Shown here piece after piece: positions 1 to 8,465 of a stretch of DNA of 64,000 nt. How positions within the stretch are numbered: the stretch's first letter is position 1; each line of letters opens with the position of its first letter. The notes under the pieces are model-generated. The model made no database searches. It had not been told where the DNA came from and saw only the letters and a list, made by a program, of their open reading frames with translations. The position numbers were made by a program, and so were the translations under genes. Location of the stretch: contig NZ_NFNY01000012.1 of NCBI RefSeq assembly GCF_002179165.1, forward strand, positions 1 through 64,000, written 5' to 3'. The DNA is from Campylobacter jejuni. Its GTDB lineage: Bacteria > Campylobacterota > Campylobacteria > Campylobacterales > Campylobacteraceae.

Positions 1-22
1 AAAAAAAAAAAAAACGAATTTT

Positions 23-973
23 TTAAATTTTTAATAATTTTTTAGCTTCATTAATGACAATTTGCGGTTTTAAATCCTTCATACATTTATGATGTTTTAG
101 AGGACAAGTTTTTTGCATACAAGGCATACAAGGCAAATTTAAATGAACTAATCTTGCATTTTCGTTATTCCAAGGCGAAGTTTGAGTGAATTTAGTCGGA
201 CCAAAAATAGCTATGGTTTTTACTTTATAGATTGCAGCTATATGCATAGGACCGCTATCGTTGGTGATAAAAAGATCGCAAAGTGCGATATTTTGGCATA
301 AAGTTTTTATGCTTGTTTTATTACAAAGATTTTTAAATTTGATCTTATTTTGAGTAAGAATTGTAGCGATTTCATCACAAATTTTAGCTTCAGCTTTTCC
401 TGCACCAAAGATTAAAATTTCATGCGTTTTGCTAAAATTTAATGCCACCTTAGCAAAATACTTACTATCCCAACGCTTCGCACTCCCAAAAGTTGCACCT
501 GCATTAATGCCTAAAATTTTTTTACCATTTTTTAGCGTTAAAGGAGTTTTAAATTTGTTTTTAAAAGGTAAATTCAGTTTTTTAAAATCGGCTTTTGTGC
601 GTAAAGCGTTTTCTATAAAATAAAGATATTTTAAAACCTGATGTTCTTCTTTATGCTTTTTTTTATCAAAAAAATATCTTTTTTTAGCTTTTAAAATGTG
701 TAAAATAATCTTTGATGAAAGAGCTGATCTAAAAGAAAAAGCTAAATCAATTTGCCCTAATTCTTTGCGTAAAAATAGAGCTTGTTTATAGCGGATTTTT
801 TTATTTTCTTTGATAATTTTTACGTTTTTAAATTCTTTAAAAAGTGCGGTAGAAACAAAAGAACCATAAAAAATAAATTCCGCATTTTTAAAATGATTTG
901 CCAAATTGTAAATCGCACTCATAGCCATCACCGCATCGCCTAACCAAGTAGGCAAATTAATAAAAATTTTCAT
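23..973 (-). CDS. waaF: ADP-heptose:LPS heptosyltransferase II (WaaF)
   Basis: This 316-residue GT9 protein adds the second heptose to the LOS inner core at the inner membrane. The family's two Rossmann halves are visible: an N-terminal LPTWLGDAVM stretch, and a C-terminal half with GINAGATFGSAKRW and the donor-site pattern NDSGPMHIA followed by IFGPT. The ATG at 973 has an AGGA element just upstream on the minus strand. It forms the conserved left edge of the LOS locus and diverges from waaV across 60 bases. A second GT9 protein, WaaC, lies at the other end of the locus; waaF versus waaC is assigned from locus order and remembered similarity to the C. jejuni proteins. Confidence 0.93.
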   Translation of the reverse strand: MKIFINLPTWLGDAVMAMSAIYNLANHFKNAEFIFYGSFVSTALFKEFKNVKIIKENKKIRYKQALFLRKELGQIDLAFSFRSALSSKIILHILKAKKRYFFDKKKHKEEHQVLKYLYFIENALRTKADFKKLNLPFKNKFKTPLTLKNGKKILGINAGATFGSAKRWDSKYFAKVALNFSKTHEILIFGAGKAEAKICDEIATILTQNKIKFKNLCNKTSIKTLCQNIALCDLFITNDSGPMHIAAIYKVKTIAIFGPTKFTQTSPWNNENARLVHLNLPCMPCMQKTCPLKHHKCMKDLKPQIVINEAKKLLKI

Positions 974-1033
974 AAATTTCCTAAATTTTGATAAAATTGT
1001 TTTTTATCATTTTAGCAAATTTATAGGAAAAAA

Positions 1034-1858
1034 ATGCCACAAATTTCAATTATTATTCCTATTTTTAATGCACAAAATTTTTTAGCAAGAGCTTTAGAAA
1101 GTTCTATAAATCAAAGTTTAAAAGAAATTGAAATTATTATCATTGATGATAAAAGTAAAGATGAGAGCTTGCAAATAGCTTTAAATTTGGCTAAAAAAGA
1201 TGAAAGAATAAAAGTTTTTGAAAATAGTGAAAATTTAGGCACTTTTACGAGTAGAAATTTAGGGGTTTTAAAAGCTAATTCTCCTTTTGTGATGTTTTTA
1301 GATAGTGATGATTTTTTAAATTTAAAAGCTTGTGAGTTGGCTTTAGAAAAAATGAAGCAAGACTTTGATTTGCTTTGTTTTGATGCTTTTGTGCATAGAG
1401 TAAAAACGAAACAATTTTACCGCTTTAAGCAGGATGAGATTTTTAATCAAAATGATTTTTTTGAATTTTTAGGTAAACAAAGGCATTTTTGTTGGTCGGT
1501 TTGGGCGAAACTTTTTAAAAAAGACTTGATTTTAAAAAGCTTTGAAAAAGTAGATATTTATGAAAAATTAAGCTACGGCGAAGATATGCTTTTTTGCTAT
1601 ATGAATTTTTTAGAATGCACGAAAATAGGAGTTTTCAAAGAATGTATTTATCATTATGAGTTTAATGAATTTGGAAGATACGAAAACAAAAATAAAGAAA
1701 TTTTGTGGCAAAATTATGAGCATAAAAAAAGAAGTAACAAAATGATAAAAAAACTTTCTTTAGGTTTAAAAAATAATGAATTCCGCGAAAAATTATTTGG
1801 GGTTTTAGAGAAAGAAAAATTGGATTTAAAAAGAAGGTTAAACTGGAGTATTTTTTAG
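1034..1858 (+). CDS. waaV: LOS core GT2 glycosyltransferase (WaaV-like)
   Basis: A 274-residue family GT2 (GT-A fold) glycosyltransferase. It begins with the usual ISIIIPIFNA strand, has IIIDDKSKDES for nucleotide binding and MFLDSDD as the metal-binding DXD region near residue 92. The sequence closely resembles C. jejuni Cj1146c (WaaV), which also sits beside waaF in the opposite orientation. WaaV is regarded as a conserved-core hexosyltransferase; the exact linkage cannot be read from sequence. The ATG follows TAGGAAAAAA. It heads a three-gene plus-strand block with the pyruvyl-transferase-like and phosphoethanolamine-transferase genes. Confidence 0.88.
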   Translation: MPQISIIIPIFNAQNFLARALESSINQSLKEIEIIIIDDKSKDESLQIALNLAKKDERIKVFENSENLGTFTSRNLGVLKANSPFVMFLDSDDFLNLKACELALEKMKQDFDLLCFDAFVHRVKTKQFYRFKQDEIFNQNDFFEFLGKQRHFCWSVWAKLFKKDLILKSFEKVDIYEKLSYGEDMLFCYMNFLECTKIGVFKECIYHYEFNEFGRYENKNKEILWQNYEHKKRSNKMIKKLSLGLKNNEFREKLFGVLEKEKLDLKRRLNWSIF

Positions 1859-1871
1859 CGAGGTATAAAAA

Positions 1872-2993
1872 ATGAATTTGGAAAAATTGCGTGTTTTAAA
1901 ATGGAAGATATTGTCTTTAATTTATAAAAAAGATCATTATGGATATAAAATTTATATGCATAATCATCAAAATAAAGATTTTATTTTAAAAAAATATTCG
2001 AATTTCGCTAATAAACATTTTTCAGATTTTGGTATGAAAACTTGGTGTGCGGGGGGGGGGATTGAGTATTGCCTTTTTAAATATTTATATCTTGCTGGTA
2101 TTAAAGCATATAATTTAGGAGATTATATTCAGACAATTGCTACAAAAAATGCAATAGAGTTGATTGATAAAAATGCCAATTTTCGTTTTTGGGATAGAGA
2201 TAGTTTTAATCATTACGATGAAAAAGAAAGTGTATGTATTATGCAAGGTTGGTTTGCTGATGATTATAACTTTTTACCCAGTAAGCAAATTTATCCGATT
2301 TATTTAGGGACTCATTTTACAAAAAAGATGCAAGATTTTTTTGATATTTTAAATATTAATTTTAAAGATTTTGAAATAGGGTGTAGGGATCTATCTACTT
2401 TGAATTATTTTAATAAAAAGGGCGCAAATGCTTATTTTTCTAGATGTTTAACTTTAACTTTGCCAAAAAGAGAAACTAATCCGGAGCAAACTTCTATATT
2501 TTTAGTTGATTTAAATGAAGAAATTATAAATTTACTTCCAGATCATATTATAAAAGATGGAATAACTATTCATCAAAAATCTATCAAAATTCGAGATAGA
2601 AAATTAGAAAATGAGTGGCAAAATTGCTATAAAGAAGCACAAGATATTTTAAATAAATATGCATGTGAGGCAAAGTTAGTTGTTACAACAGCACTTCATT
2701 GTGCAGCGCCTTGTGTGGCTTTAGGAATTCCTGTTATTTTAATACAAGAAAATAGCAATCAAGAAGATAGATTTTCTGCACTTCAAGGCATTTTAAAACC
2801 TTATAATTTAGATGATTTAAAAAATAATAAAATTGATTTTAATCCACAAATTGTCGATATTGAAAGTTTAAAAGAAATGATGGTTATCAATTTAAAATTA
2901 ACTTTAAAAAAGCATATTTTTGGTTTAAATAGTGCCGAATCAAAAGATTTAAATAATATCAGAAATGAAATTGCACATTTTTACATAGCATAG
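1872..2993 (+). CDS. Polysaccharide pyruvyl transferase-family protein, phase-variable (ON)
   Basis: A 373-residue protein of the polysaccharide pyruvyl transferase family (PF04230 type). The N-terminal AYNLGDYIQTIAT resembles the family's N-G-D-x-x-x motif. The late TTALHCAAPCVALGIPVILI stretch matches the conserved His/Gly-rich end of the fold. Family members usually transfer pyruvate from PEP to a sugar as a ketal; the LOS setting suggests decoration of an outer-core sugar, which is inference. A run of ten G at 2051-2060 encodes A60-G63 and keeps the frame open here. Eleven G would give a stop almost at once, so expression is expected to be phase-variable. The start lies 13 bases after waaV, behind a GAGG-like element. 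Confidence 0.75.
   Translation: MNLEKLRVLKWKILSLIYKKDHYGYKIYMHNHQNKDFILKKYSNFANKHFSDFGMKTWCAGGGIEYCLFKYLYLAGIKAYNLGDYIQTIATKNAIELIDKNANFRFWDRDSFNHYDEKESVCIMQGWFADDYNFLPSKQIYPIYLGTHFTKKMQDFFDILNINFKDFEIGCRDLSTLNYFNKKGANAYFSRCLTLTLPKRETNPEQTSIFLVDLNEEIINLLPDHIIKDGITIHQKSIKIRDRKLENEWQNCYKEAQDILNKYACEAKLVVTTALHCAAPCVALGIPVILIQENSNQEDRFSALQGILKPYNLDDLKNNKIDFNPQIVDIESLKEMMVINLKLTLKKHIFGLNSAESKDLNNIRNEIAHFYIA
2051..2060 (+). repeat. G10 phase-variation tract in pyruvyl-transferase gene
   Basis: Ten consecutive G, preceded by C and followed by A, within codons 60-63. In-frame (ON) at ten G. Eleven G creates GAT TGA directly after the tract; nine G shifts into another frame. Confidence 0.9.
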
Positions 2994-3055
2994 TAAAGCT
3001 ATTATTACAAGATAAATTAAAAATTAAATTTCATAGTATATTTTTATGTATTAAA

Positions 3056-3064
3056 TGTTAGAAT
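3056..3064 (+). promoter_or_regulatory. Extended -10 promoter upstream of the EptA-GDPD gene
   Basis: TGtTAGAAT, an extended -10 typical of Campylobacter sigma-70 promoters (which rely little on a -35), lies 30 bases before the ATG at 3095. The 101-base gap after the preceding gene suggests this gene has its own promoter. Confidence 0.55.
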
Positions 3065-3094
3065 AAATTTTTATAATTTTTTGGAGTATTATTA

Positions 3095-5491
3095 ATGCTA
3101 GATATTGTTTGCACAAAAAGTTTTTTTTATGTTTTAAGCGTAAATATTATTTTATTTTCTTTAATATATCTATCAAAACAAGTTTATTCTAATTTTAAAG
3201 TATTTTTAAAAAGAATATTGCAAGTTTTAAGGCGTAATTTTAGCGTATTTTATATTATATTTTTTATTATAAGTTTATTTCCTGATTTTATAAAATTGGT
3301 ATTTGAAATTAGTTTAGTAGTTTTGTTTTTTATAGTGGGGCTTGTAAATTTATTTTTATTTTTTAAATTCAATTCTTTTCTAAATGCAACTTTTTTAGAG
3401 ACTGCTTTATTTACGACAATCTCTGAGACAAAAGAATTTGTTTTTAGCTATTTTGATTTTAAAATGATAAGCATATTAGGCATTTTTATATTTTTTACAA
3501 TAGTTTCATTTTTTATTCCTTATGATAATTTACTTTTTTTGTCTAATCAATACTATATTTTAGATATTTTTAAAATCGTGGTCTTTCTTATATGTTTTAT
3601 TTCAGTTTTAAAAAAACCACATAAATATTTTATTGATGATTTTTTGCTTTATGGTTGGTTTGAAGCCATAAAAATTATAAAAGGAAACAAGAATGAATAT
3701 TTAACGCAACTTAATGATTTGGAGCAAGAGTTAAAAAATCAATCTAGAACTTATAAGGTTGTAAATTCCAAAAAAGTTAATATTCCTAAAATTGTAATTA
3801 TAATGGGTGAATCTACTCAAAGGAATTATATGAGTCTTTATGGTTACAAATTAAAAACAACACCAAATTTGGAAAAAATCCAAAATGACGGTAACCTTTT
3901 TGTTTTTAGAGATGTTATAGCACCACACTCTCATACAAACCCAGCAATTTCTAAAATTTTTACTTTTTCAAATTATGAAAATAGCTCTATCGCTTGGTTG
4001 AAACAAAAAAATATCATTAGTATTATGAGTGGGGGGGGGTATTACACTTATTGGATAAGTAATCAAGAGTCTGTATCTACTCTTGGCAATGCACCAGAAG
4101 CAATGGCAAGAGTATCTGATAAAACAATATTTTTGGATAAATTTTTTACAGGAGTATCTCTTGCAAGAGATGGGCAAATATTAGAAGAACTTGAAAAAAT
4201 ATCTCCAAAAGAAAAGGAATTTTATATTTTACATCTACAAGGAACACATATGGAGTATGCCAAACGCTACTCAAGTGAATTTGAAAAATTTAATATAAAA
4301 GATTTAAGGGAAAATCATTTAGATGATTTAAATGCAAATATAAAATTAAACAATAAACAAGCAAAGATAAAAGCACAATATTTAAATGCGATTTATTATA
4401 ATGATTTTGTTGTAAGTGAAATTTTTAATCATTTTAAAGATGAAGAAGCTATTGTATTTTATTTTAGTGATCATGGTGATGAAGTTTATGATTTTAGAGA
4501 CTTTTTTGGACATACAGAAACTATGGGTTCAAGATATATGGCTGAAATTCCTTTTATGATTTTTTTAAGTGAAAAACTAAAACAAAAGTATCCAAATATA
4601 GTTAATAAAATTGAAAAAGCACAAAATTTACCCTTTATGAGCGATGATTTTTTACATGCGTTTTTGGATCTTTTAGATTTAAGCGTAGAGGGTTTTAGAG
4701 AAAATCGTAGTTTGTTTAGTGATAATTATAATAAGAATAGAATTAGATTATTTGCAAATAAAAATTATGATGAAGAGTTAAAATTACATAATGAAGAATG
4801 GGAATATCCTTTCAAATCTCCTGGTAAAATTTGGCTTCATAGAACAAATGATTTAAAAAAATTTAATGATTTTAAAGAGAAGTATCAAGGTTTTGAAATT
4901 GATGTTCATTATTTTAGCGAGCAAGATTATTTTGATATAGGACACGATGGCCAAATTGAATCCATAGCATTAGATTTAAAAAATATGTTTAAGTTAGCTA
5001 GGGTTAGGGATAAAATAACAAAACCTTTGCAGACAAAATTTTGGATAGATTTTAAAAATCTTAATGAAAATAATGTACAAAAATCACTTCAAGCACTTTT
5101 GAATATATGTAAAGAAACTGGATTTAATATTAAAAATTTAATTATAGAAAGTCCTAATTATAATCTTTTGGGTATCTTTAAAAATCATGGTTTTTATACA
5201 AGTTATTATTTATTTGATATAGCAAGTGAAGATCTTTTTAAAAATTCAGATTTTATAAAAGATCAAATTCAAAAAGCAATTGACAGTGATAATTTTAATG
5301 CTATAAGTTTTCCTTATAGGGAATATTTATATAATTTTTTAAAAGAATCTAAATTTATGATTGATAATCAAGATATCGATATGCTTACATGGAATGAAGG
5401 AAAAGATTTATTTTATAATATGAATGTAAAAGCTTTTTTTGATCCGCAAGTTAAGATTATACTAAGTGGAGAAAAGGGGGAATATAGATAA
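3095..5491 (+). CDS. Phosphoethanolamine transferase-like enzyme fused to a GDPD-like domain, phase-variable (ON)
   Basis: A 798-residue membrane protein. Residues about 1-175 contain roughly five hydrophobic segments. Residues about 230-540 form an alkaline-phosphatase/sulfatase-fold transferase domain of the EptA type: MGESTQRNYMSLYGY (E239), SHTNPA with the expected nucleophile at T281, LHLQGTHMEYAKRY and FSDHGDE. Thus it probably transfers phosphoethanolamine, or another phospho-head group, to LOS at the periplasmic face. Residues about 578-790 look like a glycerophosphodiester phosphodiesterase barrel: H582-R583, E601-x-D603, H617-D618, then late strands ending with LTWNEGKDL. EptA proteins are normally about 500-550 residues, so the C-terminal addition is unusual. 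A G9 tract at 4031-4039 (G313-G315) is in frame; eight or ten G both give early stops. The Shine-Dalgarno is TTGGAG. The gene converges on the GT42 gene, 12 bases away. Confidence 0.82.
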   Translation: MLDIVCTKSFFYVLSVNIILFSLIYLSKQVYSNFKVFLKRILQVLRRNFSVFYIIFFIISLFPDFIKLVFEISLVVLFFIVGLVNLFLFFKFNSFLNATFLETALFTTISETKEFVFSYFDFKMISILGIFIFFTIVSFFIPYDNLLFLSNQYYILDIFKIVVFLICFISVLKKPHKYFIDDFLLYGWFEAIKIIKGNKNEYLTQLNDLEQELKNQSRTYKVVNSKKVNIPKIVIIMGESTQRNYMSLYGYKLKTTPNLEKIQNDGNLFVFRDVIAPHSHTNPAISKIFTFSNYENSSIAWLKQKNIISIMSGGGYYTYWISNQESVSTLGNAPEAMARVSDKTIFLDKFFTGVSLARDGQILEELEKISPKEKEFYILHLQGTHMEYAKRYSSEFEKFNIKDLRENHLDDLNANIKLNNKQAKIKAQYLNAIYYNDFVVSEIFNHFKDEEAIVFYFSDHGDEVYDFRDFFGHTETMGSRYMAEIPFMIFLSEKLKQKYPNIVNKIEKAQNLPFMSDDFLHAFLDLLDLSVEGFRENRSLFSDNYNKNRIRLFANKNYDEELKLHNEEWEYPFKSPGKIWLHRTNDLKKFNDFKEKYQGFEIDVHYFSEQDYFDIGHDGQIESIALDLKNMFKLARVRDKITKPLQTKFWIDFKNLNENNVQKSLQALLNICKETGFNIKNLIIESPNYNLLGIFKNHGFYTSYYLFDIASEDLFKNSDFIKDQIQKAIDSDNFNAISFPYREYLYNFLKESKFMIDNQDIDMLTWNEGKDLFYNMNVKAFFDPQVKIILSGEKGEYR
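4031..4039 (+). repeat. G9 phase-variation tract in EptA-GDPD gene
   Basis: Nine G encoding three glycines (residues 313-315) inside the transferase domain. ON at nine. Ten G gives a TAA seven codons after the tract; eight G gives a TAA about five codons on. Confidence 0.9.
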
Positions 5492-5503
5492 AAACAATTC
5501 TCC

Positions 5504-6382
5504 TTATCTTGTGTATCTTGTTTTTGAGTAATAATGTCTTATGCGTCTTGGAACTTGCATTAGGTCGTGCAAAAATTTTATGATTATATTTGATTCTAAA
5601 TATAATCTTTTATATCTTCTTATGGATTTCAGGGGGGGGGTAAGCTGAATTTTTATAGCATCTTTTGGGCGTTCTATAAGATGAAAGTTATTTTCATTTT
5701 TACTACAAGCAAGCGGTATAAACTGATTTATAGAGCTATTTGGACAAATAGACATTATTTTTGCATTATAGTGTTTTTGCAAAAAATCTAAAATTTTTAA
5801 ATCAGTGTTTTTATTATGAAGTCTTGTTTCTCCTTTATCATTATCTCCTGATTTTTCAATTTTTTGGTCAAAATAAATATATTTGTCATCTGTGAAATTC
5901 ATTCCAGCTAAATAAATTTCTTTATATCCACAGGCTACAGCACAACAAATTGCATAAGTTCCAGTTACCATTTCTGTTGTTTTGTACTCATAGCAAAAAT
6001 CAAAATCTATCATATCACTTAGATTTTTTAGTTTATGAAAGAAAGTATCATATCCATTTATAGCTGCTGGAAAAAAATACTTAAAATTTTCGCGGAAAAT
6101 TTTCTCTTTTCTATCTTGAAAATTATACATTTTACAAACAATATTTTCACACTCATAATCACCATTTTGAATCATTTTTTGCATAGTGTAATATTCATTG
6201 AAAAAATAAGGAACAACAAAAAAAGCAGCTTTTATTTTTTTCCCAACATAGTATTTATCTTCTGCGTAAAAATGATTACAACGAAATACATCATACTCTT
6301 TTGGAAGCAAAGAATAGTCAATTTCTTTTAAACTGGGTCCATTACCTGCTACTAATACAGCCTTTTTTTGTGTGAAATTCAT
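5504..6382 (-). CDS. GT42 (Cst-I/Cst-II type) sialyltransferase homologue, phase-variable tail
   Basis: A 292-residue GT42 protein close to C. jejuni Cst-II. It shares AGNGPSLKEIDYS (residues 12-24), DVFRCNHFYAEDKYYVGKK (31-49), GYKEIYLAGMNF (152-163) and LHNKNTD with the expected catalytic His at 189. Against Cst-II recalled from memory, several active-site positions differ: N51 becomes V56, R129 becomes E137 and Y156 becomes T164. It may therefore use another nonulosonic-acid donor or acceptor. No neuB, neuC or neuA gene is present in this locus. A C9 run (plus-strand G9 at 5632-5640) encodes P249-P250, and slippage either way truncates the last 42 basic, probably membrane-associating residues. 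It is the last gene of the minus-strand block HtrL-glf-DUF4422-GT42. Confidence 0.85.
   Translation of the reverse strand: MNFTQKKAVLVAGNGPSLKEIDYSLLPKEYDVFRCNHFYAEDKYYVGKKIKAAFFVVPYFFNEYYTMQKMIQNGDYECENIVCKMYNFQDRKEKIFRENFKYFFPAAINGYDTFFHKLKNLSDMIDFDFCYEYKTTEMVTGTYAICCAVACGYKEIYLAGMNFTDDKYIYFDQKIEKSGDNDKGETRLHNKNTDLKILDFLQKHYNAKIMSICPNSSINQFIPLACSKNENNFHLIERPKDAIKIQLTPPLKSIRRYKRLYLESNIIIKFLHDLMQVPRRIRHYYSKTRYTR
5632..5640 (-). repeat. C9 (sense strand) phase-variation tract near the 3' end of the GT42 gene
   Basis: Nine C on the coding strand, read ACC CCC CCC CTG. Eight C gives an immediate TGA; ten C gives TAA after about eight codons. Either state removes about 42 C-terminal residues but leaves the catalytic core. 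Confidence 0.9.
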
Positions 6383-6476
6383 ACCTTATTCTTTCTTTTA
6401 TTTAGATAAAATCTAATTTTCCTATTTTTGTATATAAAATTTTTTAAAATAGGATATGTAAAATATTTTAATTTTA

Positions 6477-7352
6477 CTATTTCTTTATTTTTAAAATTCT
6501 TAAATTTGCAAAAAAGTATCTTTTTGTTTTTTCATCTTCTTGCCAACCAAAAAATGGTTTTTTGCGCTCTAAATTAACAATAGGAATTTCAAGATAACTC
6601 ATTTTTTCTTTTTTGTATTCAAACCAAATATTAAATAGTCTTTCGCTTAAAAATCCAAATACTCTGGCTTGATAAGTATTATATTGTTTATAGGTTATTT
6701 TATCTTTTGCATAAAATAAGATATCAAATAACCATTCGCAATATTCAAAAAATAATTCTTTTTTTGCAATAAACATATTGCAAAATGAAAGTGCATAATC
6801 TTTGCTATATATAACTTTATCTGCACAATCTCGCATATTCGGATATCTTTCATTAATATATTCTAAACATATTTTTAAATCTTTTCCATAATGCTCTTTG
6901 TTGTATTGATCAAACCAATTTTTACAGTTCGATAAGTCTTTGCATATCTTTTCTAATGTAATTTTTTTAGATATTATAATGTCATATTTTGATATCATTT
7001 TTTTTAAATATAATTCATCTAATTTTAATAAACGCAGTAATTCAAAAATAGGATTAATAGTTTTAAATTTGAAAATTCTTCTATAATGAAAAAGCCCGTA
7101 ATAATCAGCTTCCAAATTTTTCCAAGCCCAATATAAGGCTGTTAGTTCGCAAAAATACGGATTTAATTCGCTAATGTTGTCGCTTTCTTGATCATCTCTT
7201 AGTAGTGTTGTATTTTTTCTTTTGCAAGCTTTTGTAAGCTCTTTTATTGTATTTCCATTACTTCTTTTGGCTCCTACCAAAATAGGTTGCATTATTTTGT
7301 TGGCTATAATAGGGCTTAATTTATGATAACAGACTAAAATTTTAATTTTCAT
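6477..7352 (-). CDS. DUF4422 glycosyltransferase
   Basis: A 291-residue protein of the DUF4422 family, whose members are polysaccharide glycosyltransferases often found beside glf. Family signs are the N-terminal IKILVCYHK, PYFCELTALYWAWKNL near residues 65-85, then DYYGLFHYRRIF. It overlaps the 3' end of glf by 11 bases, suggesting translational coupling. A galactofuranosyltransferase role is a reasonable inference from this pairing but is not shown by any motif. If so, its donor would be missing while glf is off. No homopolymer tract of eight or more G/C lies inside this gene. Confidence 0.75.
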   Translation of the reverse strand: MKIKILVCYHKLSPIIANKIMQPILVGAKRSNGNTIKELTKACKRKNTTLLRDDQESDNISELNPYFCELTALYWAWKNLEADYYGLFHYRRIFKFKTINPIFELLRLLKLDELYLKKMISKYDIIISKKITLEKICKDLSNCKNWFDQYNKEHYGKDLKICLEYINERYPNMRDCADKVIYSKDYALSFCNMFIAKKELFFEYCEWLFDILFYAKDKITYKQYNTYQARVFGFLSERLFNIWFEYKKEKMSYLEIPIVNLERKKPFFGWQEDEKTKRYFFANLRILKIKK

Positions 7353-8453
7353 TTAAAATCCTTTCAAATAATTTCAAGGCGTTATCAATAACTTTATCCA
7401 TATCATAATATTTATACTCACCTAATCTACCAACAAAATATGTATTTTTAAGTTTTTTGGCTTCATTTAAATATTTATCATAAATTTCGTTATTTTTTTG
7501 ATTTGGTATAGGATAGTATCTTTCATCGTTTTCATCTTTCCAAGTTTTTGGATATTCAAAACTTATGGTAGTATGTTTTGTTTTTTGATTTAAAAAATGT
7601 TTATATTCGCATATTCTTGTGAAATCGTAGTTATTTGGATAATTTATAACAGCATTTTTTTGAAAATATTCTCTTTCAAATTTTATAAAATCAAATTTCA
7701 AACTTCTATAAGGTAAATGACCATATTTGTAATCAAAAAATTCATCAATAGCACCACAAAAAAATAATCTTTTATATTGTATTTTATTTTTTATTTCATT
7801 AAAGGGAGTGTTAAGCTGCAAAGTTATTAAATTATTATCTATCATCCTTTCGCACATTTTGGTATATCCTTGCATAGGAATACCTTGAAATTTATCTGTA
7901 AAATATCTATCATCTAAGCTGATATTTATAGGAACTCGCTTAAAGACACTTTCATCTAAATCTTTTGGTTCGCATTGCCACTGTTTTAAGGTATAATGAT
8001 AAAAAATTTTTTCATAAATAAAATTGCATAAAAATTTTAATTTTTTGTTTTTTTGCATTTCTAATATAGAAATTTTTTCACCAAAACTATAATTTTCTAA
8101 TAATTCCTTTTCTAAATTTTGTACTATAGTTTTTGGAAAACATTGTTTAATGGAGTTAAGATTAAAAGGAATTGGAATTAAATTTCCATCAATCAAAACT
8201 TTTACTTTATGTATATAAGGGTAGAATTTAGTAAATTGATTAAGATATTGCCATATTGTTTCATTGGTGGTATGAAAGATGTGAGAACCGTATTTATGGA
8301 CTAATACCCCCCCCCATCATCATAATCGTAAATATTGCCACCGATGTGATTTCTTTTATCGATAATTAATACTTTTTCTTTTTTGATATTAGCTAAGCGT
8401 TCGGCCAAAACTAACCCTGATAAACCAGCACCAACTATAATATTTTGCGTCAT
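7342..8453 (-). CDS. glf: UDP-galactopyranose mutase, phase-variable and OFF (frameshifted) here
   Basis: Glf converts UDP-Galp to UDP-Galf using FAD in the cytoplasm. The ATG at 8453 follows AGGAAG. The first 49 codons give an FAD-binding start (NIIVGAGLSGL, then IIDKRNHIGGNIYDYDD). Nine G (sense strand; C9 at 8307-8315) then lead to TAT TAG, with the stop at 8301-8303, leaving a 50-residue peptide. One extra G restores VLVHKYGSHIFHTTNE and a continuous reading frame to 7342, about 370 residues, the usual Glf length. The downstream part is intact and ends with the conserved FVGRLGEYKYYDMDK motif. No other damage is seen, so this is a contingency gene in the OFF state rather than a dead one. 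Confidence 0.92.
8307..8315 (-). repeat. G9 (sense strand) phase-variation tract in glf, OFF register
   Basis: Nine C on the plus strand, read as G9 in glf at codons 47-49. Nine G leads to TAT TAG. Ten (or seven) G restores the Glf frame; eight G leads to a TAA after CCA. Confidence 0.92.
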
Positions 8454-8465
8454 TTTACTTCCTGA

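Noticed and set aside
1-14. A14 run at the window start as a switch for a flanking gene
   Set aside because: It lies outside waaF, and what is upstream cannot be seen; it may belong to a neighbouring intergenic region.
6035-6331. 98-codon plus-strand reading frame within the GT42 gene
   Set aside because: Low-complexity Ile/Phe-rich antisense frame opposite a well-supported gene.
5504-6382. Calling the GT42 gene a proven Neu5Ac transferase of ganglioside mimics
   Set aside because: neuBCA genes are missing here and several donor/acceptor-site residues appear changed, so specificity is left open.
7342-8196. A separate gene starting at the TTG near 8196
   Set aside because: It lacks the FAD-binding N-terminus, has no ribosome site, and is the continuation of glf after one-base restoration of the G tract.
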